Shown here: positions 7,003 through 14,371 of the stretch, one piece after another | How positions within the stretch are numbered: the stretch's first letter is position 1 | Layout: the number at the start of each line of letters is the position of its first letter | Source of the DNA: Thermoplasmata archaeon | GTDB taxonomy: Archaea; Thermoplasmatota; Thermoplasmata; Thermoplasmatales; Thermoplasmataceae | Assembly (NCBI GenBank): GCA_021810575.1 | Contig: JAJZIN010000015.1 | Span: forward strand, 1 to 16,077 | DNA length: 16,077 bases | Direction: 5' to 3' | Program-made: the position numbers and the translations under genes | The notes under the pieces: generated by a model | Told to the model about the DNA's origin: nothing | What the model saw: the letters and a program-made list of their open reading frames with translations, nothing else | Databases searched by the model: none

Positions 7003-7430
7003 GCTTACTTAAAGAATGCGTCATATATTAATTTTGGTTACACGGAAAATAAGATATGTAGAATGATATATTATATTTAATTAATATATATTTTACCGGG
7101 GAAGCCTGTTTACCTTTTCCTGAATATACATATGGTGTTACGGTGAATTTAAACTCAATTTATATTACAAACCTCGACGCCTCTTTTGTAACTGAAGATA
7201 TTGATGCATGCAAATACCTCTTATAATTCAGGGCGAATGTAACAGTGAATGAATGACCAAGATAACCAATAAAATGGACCTTTCGTAAAGTCTGATTTCT
7301 TACATTATGGATATAAGACTCTCTGTTGAAGAGAATTCAAGCTCTTTAGGATTCCAGAAACAATCTTTGAATCTGGAGGTTCCTTGCGAAAGCCGTGAGA
7401 GGAAGTTACATTCTTCTAGTTTTGTAAAAA
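7003..7430. other. 428-nt intergenic region without a supported gene
   Basis: The stretch is AT-rich, with a quasi-palindromic A/T tract around 7064-7091. A 27-codon GTG-started frame (7143-7226) and a 55-codon plus-strand frame starting near 7309 exist but have no recognisable motifs or ribosome binding sites. The 3' ends of transcripts from the DsrE-like gene and the promoter of the membrane protein gene fall here. I see no tRNA, repeat array or insertion-sequence end. Confidence 0.5.
7021..7030 (-). promoter_or_regulatory. TATA-like box of the small membrane protein gene
   Basis: TAATATATGA on the minus strand is centred about 24 nt upstream of the ATG at 7002. There is no ribosome binding site between them, consistent with a leaderless mRNA. 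Confidence 0.45.
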
Positions 7431-7751
7431 TTAGACGTGGATGTAGAACCAACCTTCCTGCTGTCTCCTTATAATTTCTATGAATCCACCCTGGGGTGTT
7501 GCTGAAACACCTTTTACAAGATCGGAGGCTTTTATGTTGCTCATTTCCATGGAAGTTTTGCATGCCATTAATATGAGTTTTTTGTCTTCAAGTAGAGGCT
7601 TTATCATTTCCTCATTTGTTGTTGCTACAATGGCGCTTTCCAGGAAAACCACCTCTATGGTTTCAACATCCTTCAGTACTGCAATGTGTGAGCCTACAAT
7701 ATTTCCCATTGGAATTTTTTCCTTTTCTGATACCTGTATTACTACTTTCAT
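7431..7751 (-). CDS. DsrE/DsrF-like sulfur-relay family protein
   Basis: This compact 106-residue protein fits the DsrE-like fold. The N-terminal strand is MKVVIQVSEKEK and a middle strand is TIEVVFLESAIV. The conserved Cys64 sits in LMACKTSMEM, and the C-terminal block GVSATPQGGFIEIIRRQQEG-WFYIHV matches the usual ending in which a Gly-rich turn precedes a helix and final strand. Family members handle sulfur as cysteine persulfides or act as small oligomeric partners; the exact role here is unknown. The length is typical and the protein is cytoplasmic. The neighbours are unrelated in function, and it is transcribed divergently from the ALDH-like gene. A TATA-like element about 26 nt upstream suggests a leaderless transcript. 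Confidence 0.85.
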   Translation of the reverse strand: MKVVIQVSEKEKIPMGNIVGSHIAVLKDVETIEVVFLESAIVATTNEEMIKPLLEDKKLILMACKTSMEMSNIKASDLVKGVSATPQGGFIEIIRRQQEGWFYIHV

Positions 7752-7772
7752 CTTTATATATCATAAGCCTGT

Positions 7773-7783
7773 GCTATAATGTT
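7773..7783 (-). promoter_or_regulatory. TATA-like box of the DsrE-like gene
   Basis: ACATTATAGCA on the minus strand is centred about 26 nt upstream of the ATG at 7751. A second AT-rich run (TATATAAAG) touches the start codon and is too close to act as the TATA box. Confidence 0.4.
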
Positions 7784-8133
7784 TCCTTTTTTAACTTTAT
7801 TTTTAAACGATCATTTGTAAATTTAGTGTTCATTCAAAATAGAATGAGTTCCATCACAACAAATCCCAAAATTTAAAATTATTTTCCAGAAATGTTCTCT
7901 TACAGTTACAAAACATCTCTTCATCAATTTGGTACTGAAGAATTATCCTCATCCATTTGAGATTTTTAAATGCATTAAATACTGGAGGCATACTTTGTCT
8001 TGAACCTTTATAACCATTAGTATTCCCTTAAAGATTATGCACATCTTTAATTTATGAACAGGACACAGTCTATTTCACGGCAGATTAAATGTCTTTCTCG
8101 TCTGGAATTACAGTAAAATTTTAAGAAACACTC

Positions 8134-8140
8134 TTTATGC
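8134..8140 (+). promoter_or_regulatory. TATA-like box of the ALDH-like gene
   Basis: TTTATGC is centred about 29 nt before the ATG at 8166. No ribosome binding site lies between, so a leaderless transcript is likely. Confidence 0.35.
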
Positions 8141-8165
8141 TCGAATACATACTAATCTGTTCAAT

Positions 8166-9350
8166 ATGAAAGTGAAGAGCAAATTTGATTCCAGTGAAAT
8201 TGGAGAAGTAGAGGATATAAAGCTTTCAGAACTTAAAACTGAAAATTCCAGTGATTCAAGAATGAATCCCTCAAGATTGATGGAAACAATGATTTCTGTT
8301 CTTGAAAAGTTTTATGGTTCAGATGAGCGTATTTCCATTTTATCAATGGAGACTGGAAGAACTGCACTTTCCTGCAGGGAAGAATTACTTAGAACTTCAC
8401 AATTGATGAGGTACACATATACCCAAAGGCTGATTGAGAAATTTGGAACTGAACATGTGAGAACTGATCAATTCAGGAAAATATCAGCCGTAATTCCCGA
8501 TGCTTCCATACCGGTTTACACAATGTTCAGGGGAATAATTGAATCACTTCTCCAAGGCACAAGACCGATGATACTCCATAATTCACAGTGTCCCATAAGC
8601 ACTATGACCCTCAGTAATGATATGTATGAATCACTAAGGGAGACTGGTGGATACATCCTGGATGTTGCTGAAGATAACGCTATAAAAGCCTTTGATAAAT
8701 GGGGCGAAGGAGAACGGATACTTTTCTATGGAAATACAGGGGATTTTGTTGATATCCAGAAGGCTGTGAATAGAAACAACATAATCTGGAAGCGATTTGA
8801 AAATGGTGTTAGTATTGTTCCAGATAGCAGCCATCTTGAAATGGCAACAAATGCAGTTCCCGGGCTTTCATATATTTCCGTATCAAACAGGTTTCTAAGG
8901 AGTCAGGTCTTTCTTGTTTCTGACAAGGAATATATCTTCTTCAAAAACAGGATTGTAGAATTCCTGAAAAGGGATGTAAAAAATGGATATGGACCCGATG
9001 GTGATATAAACTACTTCAACACACAGGAAGATGCAGAAAGAGCGAGACAATCGGTGAAGAAACTCCTAGAAAATGACTTTGATTATGTTGATGGACTTCA
9101 CGAGAGCGTTCACCTTCTTGAGAACAGGTACGGTGAGAAGATTGTTCCTATGGAACAGATACCTGGGCCCGTTATCGTTTTATATCACTTCAAGAGCATG
9201 AAAGATGCTGTGGAAAAGGCTATGTCGGTGAAAAACTGCAGCTTCATAAATCTGTTCACCGATTCATACAATGCAGTAGATTTTGCAAAAAGCAGGACCG
9301 GTATTGAAATATTGAGGAATGTAGAGAGCAGCAGAACCCTGCTCCTATAG
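8166..9350 (+). CDS. Degenerate aldehyde dehydrogenase-superfamily protein, probable pseudoenzyme
   Basis: The 394-residue protein can be followed along the aldehyde dehydrogenase fold. The N-terminus SSEIGEVEDIKLSEL (9-23) resembles the usual strand-plus-helix entry. METGRTALSCREEL (61-74) matches the ETGK helix, FYGNTGDF (187-194) the FTGST turn, and EQIPGPVIVLYHF (330-342) the EEIFGPV block. The catalytic positions appear lost. The PWNxP region reads PDASIP (111-116), the cofactor-binding KPSE reads LHNS (137-140), the ELGGK region reads RFENG (210-214), and the GQxC region around 238-250 (VSNRFLRSQVFLV) has no Cys. The C-terminal PFGG-type segment is missing. The uninterrupted frame argues for a retained, non-catalytic role. 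The assignment is a manual alignment. The gene is convergent with icd, 2 nt apart. Confidence 0.65.
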   Translation: MKVKSKFDSSEIGEVEDIKLSELKTENSSDSRMNPSRLMETMISVLEKFYGSDERISILSMETGRTALSCREELLRTSQLMRYTYTQRLIEKFGTEHVRTDQFRKISAVIPDASIPVYTMFRGIIESLLQGTRPMILHNSQCPISTMTLSNDMYESLRETGGYILDVAEDNAIKAFDKWGEGERILFYGNTGDFVDIQKAVNRNNIIWKRFENGVSIVPDSSHLEMATNAVPGLSYISVSNRFLRSQVFLVSDKEYIFFKNRIVEFLKRDVKNGYGPDGDINYFNTQEDAERARQSVKKLLENDFDYVDGLHESVHLLENRYGEKIVPMEQIPGPVIVLYHFKSMKDAVEKAMSVKNCSFINLFTDSYNAVDFAKSRTGIEILRNVESSRTLLL

Positions 9351-9352
9351 TT

Positions 9353-10564
9353 CTATTCCTTCTTCATTCTCTTTATTATTTCGCCACCGAATTCTGAGCA
9401 TTTAAGTGCTCTTATATTCAGTATTCTTGCAAGATCCTGTGTGACCTTCTGATCTTTGTAACATGCAGTTACGGCGTTATCAAGTATGTCTGCAGCTTCT
9501 GTCCAGCCGATATGCCTTAGTAGCATTGTTGCTGACAGGATTAGTGATGTTGGATTTGCAACGTCCATTCCTGCGTATTTTGGTGCTGTGCCATGGACTG
9601 CCTCAAAAATTGCATAAACATCTCCTATATTGGCACCTGGTGCGATTCCGATCCCTCCAACCTGGGCTGCAAGTGCATCTGATATATAATCTCCATTAAG
9701 ATTTGGAGCGGCAATGATATCATATTCAGCTGTCCTGGTGAGAGCCTGCTGGAACATGTTGTCCGCGATCCTGTCCTTTATCACTATCTTGTCTCCCATT
9801 GCATCTGGATTCTGGAGATATTCTTCCTCCGTAACAGTTTGCTGGGAAAATTCATTTCTTGCAATTTCGTATCCCCAGTCCTTGAAAGCTCCTTCAGTGT
9901 ACTTCATTATGTTTCCTTTGTGCATCAGGGTAACGCTTCTTCTCCTGTTCGCTATGGCAAATTCTATTGCCTTCCTTACAAGCCTCTGACTCTTGAACTT
10001 GCTTATTGGCTTTATTCCAATGCCCGTATCATCGGTCAGGCTTATTCCAAACTCCTGTGATAAAAACTCTCTCACTTTCTTCGCGCCTTCAGAGTCATAT
10101 TTCCATTCGATACCTGAATAAAGGTCTTCTGTATTCTCCCTGAATACAACCATATTCATATTCTCTGGATGTACCACAGGTGATGGAACCCCTGGAAAAT
10201 ACCTTACAGGCCTTACATTGGCATAAAGGTCAAACTGTTGACGCAATGTGACATTAAGACTCCTGAATCCCTGTCCTATGGGAGTTGTCAGTGGTCCCTT
10301 TATTGACACAACGCACTTTTCAATCTGCTTCAGTGAATCCTTGGGTAAATGTTCCCCCGTTTTTTCAAAGGCTTCTTCTCCTGCCATTATTTTTTCCCAT
10401 TCTATTGATCTCTCACCCGAATAGGCGACTTCTATGGAAGCATTCACAGTATTAATCATGGCTTTTGTGATATCCGGACCGATTCCGTCTCCTTCAATGT
10501 AACCGATTGTTGCCCTGTTTGGTACCTTTAATTTATTATCGCTATCTACTGTTATATACGCCAT
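9353..10564 (-). CDS. icd: Isocitrate dehydrogenase, probably NADP-dependent
   Basis: This enzyme oxidises isocitrate to 2-oxoglutarate and CO2 in the citric acid cycle. It closely follows bacterial-type ICDH over 403 residues. RSLNVTLRQ has Ser102 at the substrate site (the position phosphorylated in E. coli), FRENTEDLYSGIEW has Tyr149, and MHKGNIMKYTEG has Lys216. NLNGDYISDA supplies the metal ligands Asp292 and Asp296. The cofactor loop reads HGTAPKYAG, with Lys329-Tyr330 matching the NADP-specific pair of E. coli, and Arg380 is also kept. The second Tyr determinant is Gln376 here. NADP preference is therefore likely but not certain. A TTTAAAAAAAG box lies about 34 nt upstream of the ATG, so it can be transcribed apart from the kinase gene 108 nt upstream. 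Confidence 0.96.
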   Translation of the reverse strand: MAYITVDSDNKLKVPNRATIGYIEGDGIGPDITKAMINTVNASIEVAYSGERSIEWEKIMAGEEAFEKTGEHLPKDSLKQIEKCVVSIKGPLTTPIGQGFRSLNVTLRQQFDLYANVRPVRYFPGVPSPVVHPENMNMVVFRENTEDLYSGIEWKYDSEGAKKVREFLSQEFGISLTDDTGIGIKPISKFKSQRLVRKAIEFAIANRRRSVTLMHKGNIMKYTEGAFKDWGYEIARNEFSQQTVTEEEYLQNPDAMGDKIVIKDRIADNMFQQALTRTAEYDIIAAPNLNGDYISDALAAQVGGIGIAPGANIGDVYAIFEAVHGTAPKYAGMDVANPTSLILSATMLLRHIGWTEAADILDNAVTACYKDQKVTQDLARILNIRALKCSEFGGEIIKRMKKE

Positions 10565-10591
10565 GGTTCCATATGCTCACTTCAGATAAAT

Positions 10592-10604
10592 GCTTTTTTT
10601 AAAG
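10592..10604 (-). promoter_or_regulatory. TATA-like box of icd
   Basis: CTTTAAAAAAAGC on the minus strand is centred about 34 nt before the icd ATG, which predicts a leader of roughly 10 nt. It lies in the 108-nt gap after the kinase gene. Confidence 0.45.
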
Positions 10605-10672
10605 GTTTTTTCTTTTAAAAAGAAATTGCAGTATTGAGATGTGTTACTAACTTAATGTTTCGGGAATTAATA

Positions 10673-11557
10673 TCAATACCAGCCATATCGCTTCCATATG
10701 TTCACAATATTTCCACATTCCATTTCTGCCTCCTGCTTTTTTCCTGTTTTTGCAAGATAGTGAGCCAGGTAGAATCTATCAGTATTCCTGTAAAAAACAA
10801 TTCTCTTCATGGCTCTTTCTGCGAATTGATCCCGACGTGCCTGAAGCAGTAACATGTTTTCCCTCATTGTGAAGTCATATCCAAATGCGGCATAATCCAG
10901 AGCACGATCTCCGTAGGATGAATCTGCCCAGTCTATTATGCCTCTAATCTTTCTGTGGTTTCCTGATATTATAACATTCTTCCTGTAAAGGTCGCCGTGA
11001 ATCAGGCTCATATCTAACTCTTCCATGTCTTCAGAAACCGCATACCACTTTTCTTCCACTGCATCAATAAACTTCCCGGGAATAATATCATTGAGAGAAA
11101 GCCTGTATTTCTCTATCATTCCCGCCTGCTTCTTGACCCATGCTTCATGATTGTACACAGGTGTCCCTGTCCTCCCAACATCATCTGATCCTATTGTTTC
11201 CAGGAATGATCGGAGGGATAGAAAGTCTCTGATCAAGCCATTACCCAGTGTTACTGAATTACTCAGATAGTCCCCATGAATCATTCTGTATCCCCCAAAG
11301 AATATACCATCATGATTCAGATAAGTATAATCTGGAGTGCTGAATGGGCAATTTTTAAGAATTTTAATAAGATTTATCTCGTTTCTCAGGATTGATTCGT
11401 TCCTTTTGTTTCTTGGAATTCTGAAAACAAGATCATCATTCACAATCACCACATGGTTGTTCCATCCATATTCAATGTGCAAGGTATTTTTTATTTTAAT
11501 TTCTGGGAAACTGTCCTTTATAAGCTTTATCAAATCAACGTCCCGCATATCTCCCAA
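10673..11557 (-). CDS. APH / choline-kinase-like phosphotransferase
   Basis: This is a small-molecule kinase of the aminoglycoside phosphotransferase fold, 294 residues. The catalytic loop is LIHGDLYRKN (Asp189, Asn194) and the metal-binding motif is GIIDWADSSYGDRALDYA (Asp209). The N-lobe shows EYGWNNHVVIVNDDLVFRIPR, where an Arg-rich strand takes the ATP-lobe position, as in other distant family members. The substrate cannot be told from sequence; archaeal members need not act on antibiotics. The start is uncertain. TTG at 11557 follows GGTGAC (11568-11563) by 5 nt, matching the spacing seen elsewhere in this window. ATG at 11548, three codons later, is the alternative. It is divergent from purA. 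Confidence 0.85.
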   Translation of the reverse strand: MGDMRDVDLIKLIKDSFPEIKIKNTLHIEYGWNNHVVIVNDDLVFRIPRNKRNESILRNEINLIKILKNCPFSTPDYTYLNHDGIFFGGYRMIHGDYLSNSVTLGNGLIRDFLSLRSFLETIGSDDVGRTGTPVYNHEAWVKKQAGMIEKYRLSLNDIIPGKFIDAVEEKWYAVSEDMEELDMSLIHGDLYRKNVIISGNHRKIRGIIDWADSSYGDRALDYAAFGYDFTMRENMLLLQARRDQFAERAMKRIVFYRNTDRFYLAHYLAKTGKKQEAEMECGNIVNIWKRYGWY

Positions 11558-11626
11558 TCAAAGTCACCCGATCTTCTTTCACATTCCTCATGATCTATAA
11601 TTTTTTCCATGAATTCTTAGCAAAGG

Positions 11627-11635
11627 TAATTAATA
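11627..11635 (+). promoter_or_regulatory. TATA-like box of purA
   Basis: GTAATTAAT is centred about 31 nt upstream of the purA ATG with no nearby ribosome binding site, so a leaderless mRNA is likely. The opposite strand has an AAATTATAG-type element near 11593-11605 that could serve the divergent kinase gene. Confidence 0.4.
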
Positions 11636-11661
11636 GAGGAAACAAATTCCATTGAAAAACT

Positions 11662-12936
11662 ATGAGAAGCCTTGTACTTGGATTGCAGTTTGGTGATGAG
11701 GGTAAGGGTAAGATAACTGATTTTGTTTCCGGAAAGGATTCAATTATGGTAAGATACAATGGAGGTACAAATGCCGGCCATACTGTTGTCACCAGCAAGG
11801 GCACATTCAAGTTTCATCTTCTTCCCGCCGGATCTCTAAGATCTAAAACCATTGTTCTTGGGAATGGAATGGTAATAGATCCCGAAGCGCTTATTGCAGA
11901 GATTAAGACCATACTACCAGAAAATCCTCAACTGAGAATACTCATAAGTTCAGCTGCGAACGTTGTTACAAAACTTCATAAGGCAATGGACAAATCTCAG
12001 GAGGAAATGCGTGGGGCGAGCAAGATAGGAACAACTTCCCATGGAATAGGCCCAACATATGAGGAAAAATACTCAAGAAATGGCATAAGGATTGGAGACC
12101 TGAAAGACATTAATATTGTGAGGCAGAAACTTTCCCTCATTTCAAGAATGAGGGAATCTGAGCTCAGGGGAACTGAATACCAGTCGGAGGAAAAACTCAA
12201 CCAGCTCGCTGTTGAACTTGCCGGCTTCTGGCCACAGATCAGGGATTATGTTACCAGGACTGAATCTTTCCTGTTTGACTGCGTGAATAAAAATGAGGAG
12301 ATGGTGTTTGAGGGTGGTCATGGAACAATGCTTGACATTGATTTCGGATCATACCCCTATGTTACATCATCAAACACAATATCTGGTGCCATTCACACGG
12401 GTTCTGGAGTTTCCCTTAGAAAGATAAACAGGATAATTGGTGTTATAAAATCCTATACCTCGAGGGTTGGAGAGGGACCATTTCCCACAGAGCTCAGTGG
12501 AGCTGATGCTGATCGTCTCAGGGAGGCAGGTGCAGAATATGGTACAACTACAGGAAGACCCAGGAGAGTTGGATGGCTCGATATTCCACTTGTAAGATAT
12601 GCATCTGAACTCAACGATGTTGACGAACTCTCCATTACTAAACTGGATGTTCTTGGAACTTTCAAGGAAATCTCCATATGCAAATCTTATAAGCCAGATG
12701 TCATAAACCCAATGACAGTACTGATGGGCTATGACAGGGCAGAACCGCAGTATATTCATATGGATAGCTGGGGGTCGCTCAAGGAATCTGAGATAGAGCA
12801 TATAGTTGAAACCGGCTATAAAAGCGTGCCACCAGAGATGAAGAATTACATTGAAACAATTGAAAAACTTTGCGGGAAGCCTGTAAGGATCATATCCATA
12901 GGTAAGATAAGGGAGAGCACAATAATCAAAGAATGA
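11662..12936 (+). CDS. purA: Adenylosuccinate synthetase
   Basis: PurA joins IMP and aspartate using GTP, the first committed step from IMP to AMP. In 424 residues it shows QFGDEGKGK (9-17) with the catalytic-type Asp12, and YNGGTNAGHTVV with His40. SHGIGPTYEEKYSRNGIR follows in the middle. Later landmarks are FEGGHGTMLDIDFGSYPYVTSS, YGTTTGRPRRVGW (IMP/aspartate loop) and SITKLDVL (guanine recognition). The length matches full-size bacterial and eukaryotic enzymes, whereas several archaeal groups have a version of about 340 residues. The ATG is preceded by a TATA-like box rather than a ribosome binding site. It stands alone: the kinase is divergent and the GTPase begins 244 nt downstream. That gap holds nothing I can identify except a likely leader for the next gene. 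Confidence 0.97.
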   Translation: MRSLVLGLQFGDEGKGKITDFVSGKDSIMVRYNGGTNAGHTVVTSKGTFKFHLLPAGSLRSKTIVLGNGMVIDPEALIAEIKTILPENPQLRILISSAANVVTKLHKAMDKSQEEMRGASKIGTTSHGIGPTYEEKYSRNGIRIGDLKDINIVRQKLSLISRMRESELRGTEYQSEEKLNQLAVELAGFWPQIRDYVTRTESFLFDCVNKNEEMVFEGGHGTMLDIDFGSYPYVTSSNTISGAIHTGSGVSLRKINRIIGVIKSYTSRVGEGPFPTELSGADADRLREAGAEYGTTTGRPRRVGWLDIPLVRYASELNDVDELSITKLDVLGTFKEISICKSYKPDVINPMTVLMGYDRAEPQYIHMDSWGSLKESEIEHIVETGYKSVPPEMKNYIETIEKLCGKPVRIISIGKIRESTIIKE

Positions 12937-13169
12937 TTATCATTTCCGGGGTAATTGAAAAAGAGTGTCTCCCTGAAAAAATTTTCTAACTTTATGAAAC
13001 TTTCTCCTTTTAGATTAATTGAGATCATTTGCTGCAAAAAATGCTGTACAATAAAAAGATAAATTAATACATTAACCATTATACGGAAATCGTAGTAGAA
13101 AGTTGCTGAAATGTTTGCAAAAGGATGAAAGAATCAGGAGTGTTGTTTGTAAGGAATTTGATATTTAAA

Positions 13170-13177
13170 GAGGAGGA
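13170..13177 (+). promoter_or_regulatory. Ribosome binding site deciding a TTG start
   Basis: GAGGAGGA lies 3 nt before TTG 13181, and no in-frame ATG fits the N-terminus, since the next Met is residue 35. The strong site supports TTG as the DRG start codon. The nearest TATA-like sequences (around 13075-13086) would give a leader of some 70-80 nt, unlike the leaderless pattern elsewhere. Confidence 0.65.
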
Positions 13178-13180
13178 TAA

Positions 13181-14269
13181 TTGACCACTATAGAGGACAG
13201 GATTAGGGAGATAGAAGAAGAGATTCATAAAACAAAATACAACAAGGCAACTGAATCACATATTGGCCTTCTTAAGGCCAAGATGGCAAAGCTTCAGCTT
13301 GACGCTGAAAAAGCTGGTCATTCTGGTGGAAAAGGTGGATTTTCCATCCCGAAATCAGGAGATGCATCAGTTGCTCTTGTGGGATACCCAAATGTTGGAA
13401 AAAGCAGCCTCCTAAATGCCATTACAGGAACTGAAAGCGAAGTGGGGAATTTTGCATTCACAACCCTTACAGTAATCCCTGGAACGCTGAAATACAAAGG
13501 CACCCAGATACAGATACTTGATCTTCCCGGTATCATAGATAACGCTGCCCTTGGATCTGGAAGAGGGAGGGAAGTTCTGAGCATGGTAAGGGCAGTTGAT
13601 CTTATCCTGCTCATATCTGATGTTGAATGCAAGGGCATGGACAGGATCATAGAGGAACTGAGAAAGTCAGGTATAGTTATAAACAGGAAGAAGAAGAATA
13701 TCTCCATGAAGCGGATGAATACGGGTGGAATAAAAATCAGGAAACCAAGGAGCCTCGAACTGAACGAAGACCGGATCAAGGCAATTGCCAAGGAGTTCAA
13801 GCTGACAAATCTGGAACTGTACATAAGAGAGAATATAACTGACGATGACCTTATTGATTTTTTCAGGGGAAATGTTGTTTACATACCGGCCCTTGTTGTT
13901 ATCAATAAAATTGATATGCCTCACGATGAAAGCAGGATAGATGCCATGAAGAGATATGGAAAGGTGGTGAGAGTATCTGCCTCATCGAAGGTGGGCATTG
14001 ATGAACTGAAGGAGGCTCTGTATGGGGAATTAAACCTTGTAAGAGTATTCCTCAGGAATAAGGCAGGCGTAATTGACTTTGAAAGACCTCTTGTGCTTAC
14101 AGAGGGTGCAACCATAAGGGAAGTATGCAGGAAGATAAGCAGGGAGATGATCGAATCTTTCAGGTATGCTATCATAACCAGTGAATCCGCAAAGATAAGG
14201 GACATGAGAGTTGGACTTGATTACGGCGTATCAGATGGGGATATCGTAACAGTCATCAGTAAATTCTGA
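13181..14269 (+). CDS. DRG-family GTPase with TGS domain
   Basis: This belongs to the developmentally regulated GTP-binding (DRG/Rbg) branch of OBG-like GTPases, conserved in archaea and eukaryotes and linked to ribosomes and translation. An N-terminal helical region (1-50, IREIEEEIHKTKYNKATESH) precedes the G domain. P-loop GYPNVGKSS is at 68-76, the switch I Thr region NFAFTTLTVIPG at 90-101, G3 DLPG at 114-117, G4 NKID at 242-245 and G5 SAS at 266-268. The insert between G3 and G4 (about 165-240) contains the basic DRG-type segment. A C-terminal TGS domain spans about 285-362, ending DYGVSDGDIVTVISKF. The length of 362 is typical. Translation starts at TTG with a strong ribosome binding site. 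Confidence 0.95.
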   Translation: MTTIEDRIREIEEEIHKTKYNKATESHIGLLKAKMAKLQLDAEKAGHSGGKGGFSIPKSGDASVALVGYPNVGKSSLLNAITGTESEVGNFAFTTLTVIPGTLKYKGTQIQILDLPGIIDNAALGSGRGREVLSMVRAVDLILLISDVECKGMDRIIEELRKSGIVINRKKKNISMKRMNTGGIKIRKPRSLELNEDRIKAIAKEFKLTNLELYIRENITDDDLIDFFRGNVVYIPALVVINKIDMPHDESRIDAMKRYGKVVRVSASSKVGIDELKEALYGELNLVRVFLRNKAGVIDFERPLVLTEGATIREVCRKISREMIESFRYAIITSESAKIRDMRVGLDYGVSDGDIVTVISKF

Positions 14270-14280
14270 TTTTAATTTTT
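14270..14280 (+). terminator. Oligo-T tract after the DRG gene
   Basis: TTTTAATTTTT begins directly after the DRG stop codon. Archaeal transcription often ends at such U-rich runs without a hairpin. The 102-nt gap beyond separates two convergent genes; the minus strand also has a shorter T run (ATTTTTATC) after ilvA. Confidence 0.4.
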
Positions 14281-14371
14281 ATCACAGGCTGATGAAGAAT
14301 GATAAATATACTCAATACGGTCTACAGATCTGGAAAATAGATTGAAGTAAGTCCAGATGATAAAAATGATA

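Larger units (their letters stand above)
7752..8165. other. 414-nt divergent intergenic region without a supported gene
   Basis: The region separates the DsrE-like and ALDH-like genes and carries a promoter-like box near each end. Short frames occur, for example a 32-codon minus-strand frame beginning MRIILQYQIDEEMF around 7950, but none has a ribosome binding site or known motif. No RNA gene or repeat is apparent. Confidence 0.5.

Noticed and set aside
7064..7091. AT quasi-palindrome that could be an operator or terminator
   Set aside because: It is almost pure A/T, where imperfect palindromes are common, and it is not placed like a known element.
7300..7563. 87-codon minus-strand frame overlapping the 3' half of the DsrE-like gene
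   Set aside because: It lies in an alternative frame of a recognisable gene. The extra part beyond that gene has no motif and no ribosome binding site; I considered a transposase fragment but saw no supporting features.
7850..7950. 32-codon minus-strand peptide frame with a CNC motif (MRIILQYQIDEEMF...)
   Set aside because: There is no ribosome binding site or TATA box at the right distance, and frames of this size are expected by chance in AT-rich intergenic DNA.
13111..13128. Five-codon upstream frame (ATG...TGA) in the DRG leader
   Set aside because: It is very short with no ribosome binding site; chance occurrence is likely.
14286..14371. Possible C/D box small RNA (CTGATGA near 14290, GATGATA near 14357)
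   Set aside because: No matching D box (CUGA) at the correct spacing and no paired internal boxes were found.
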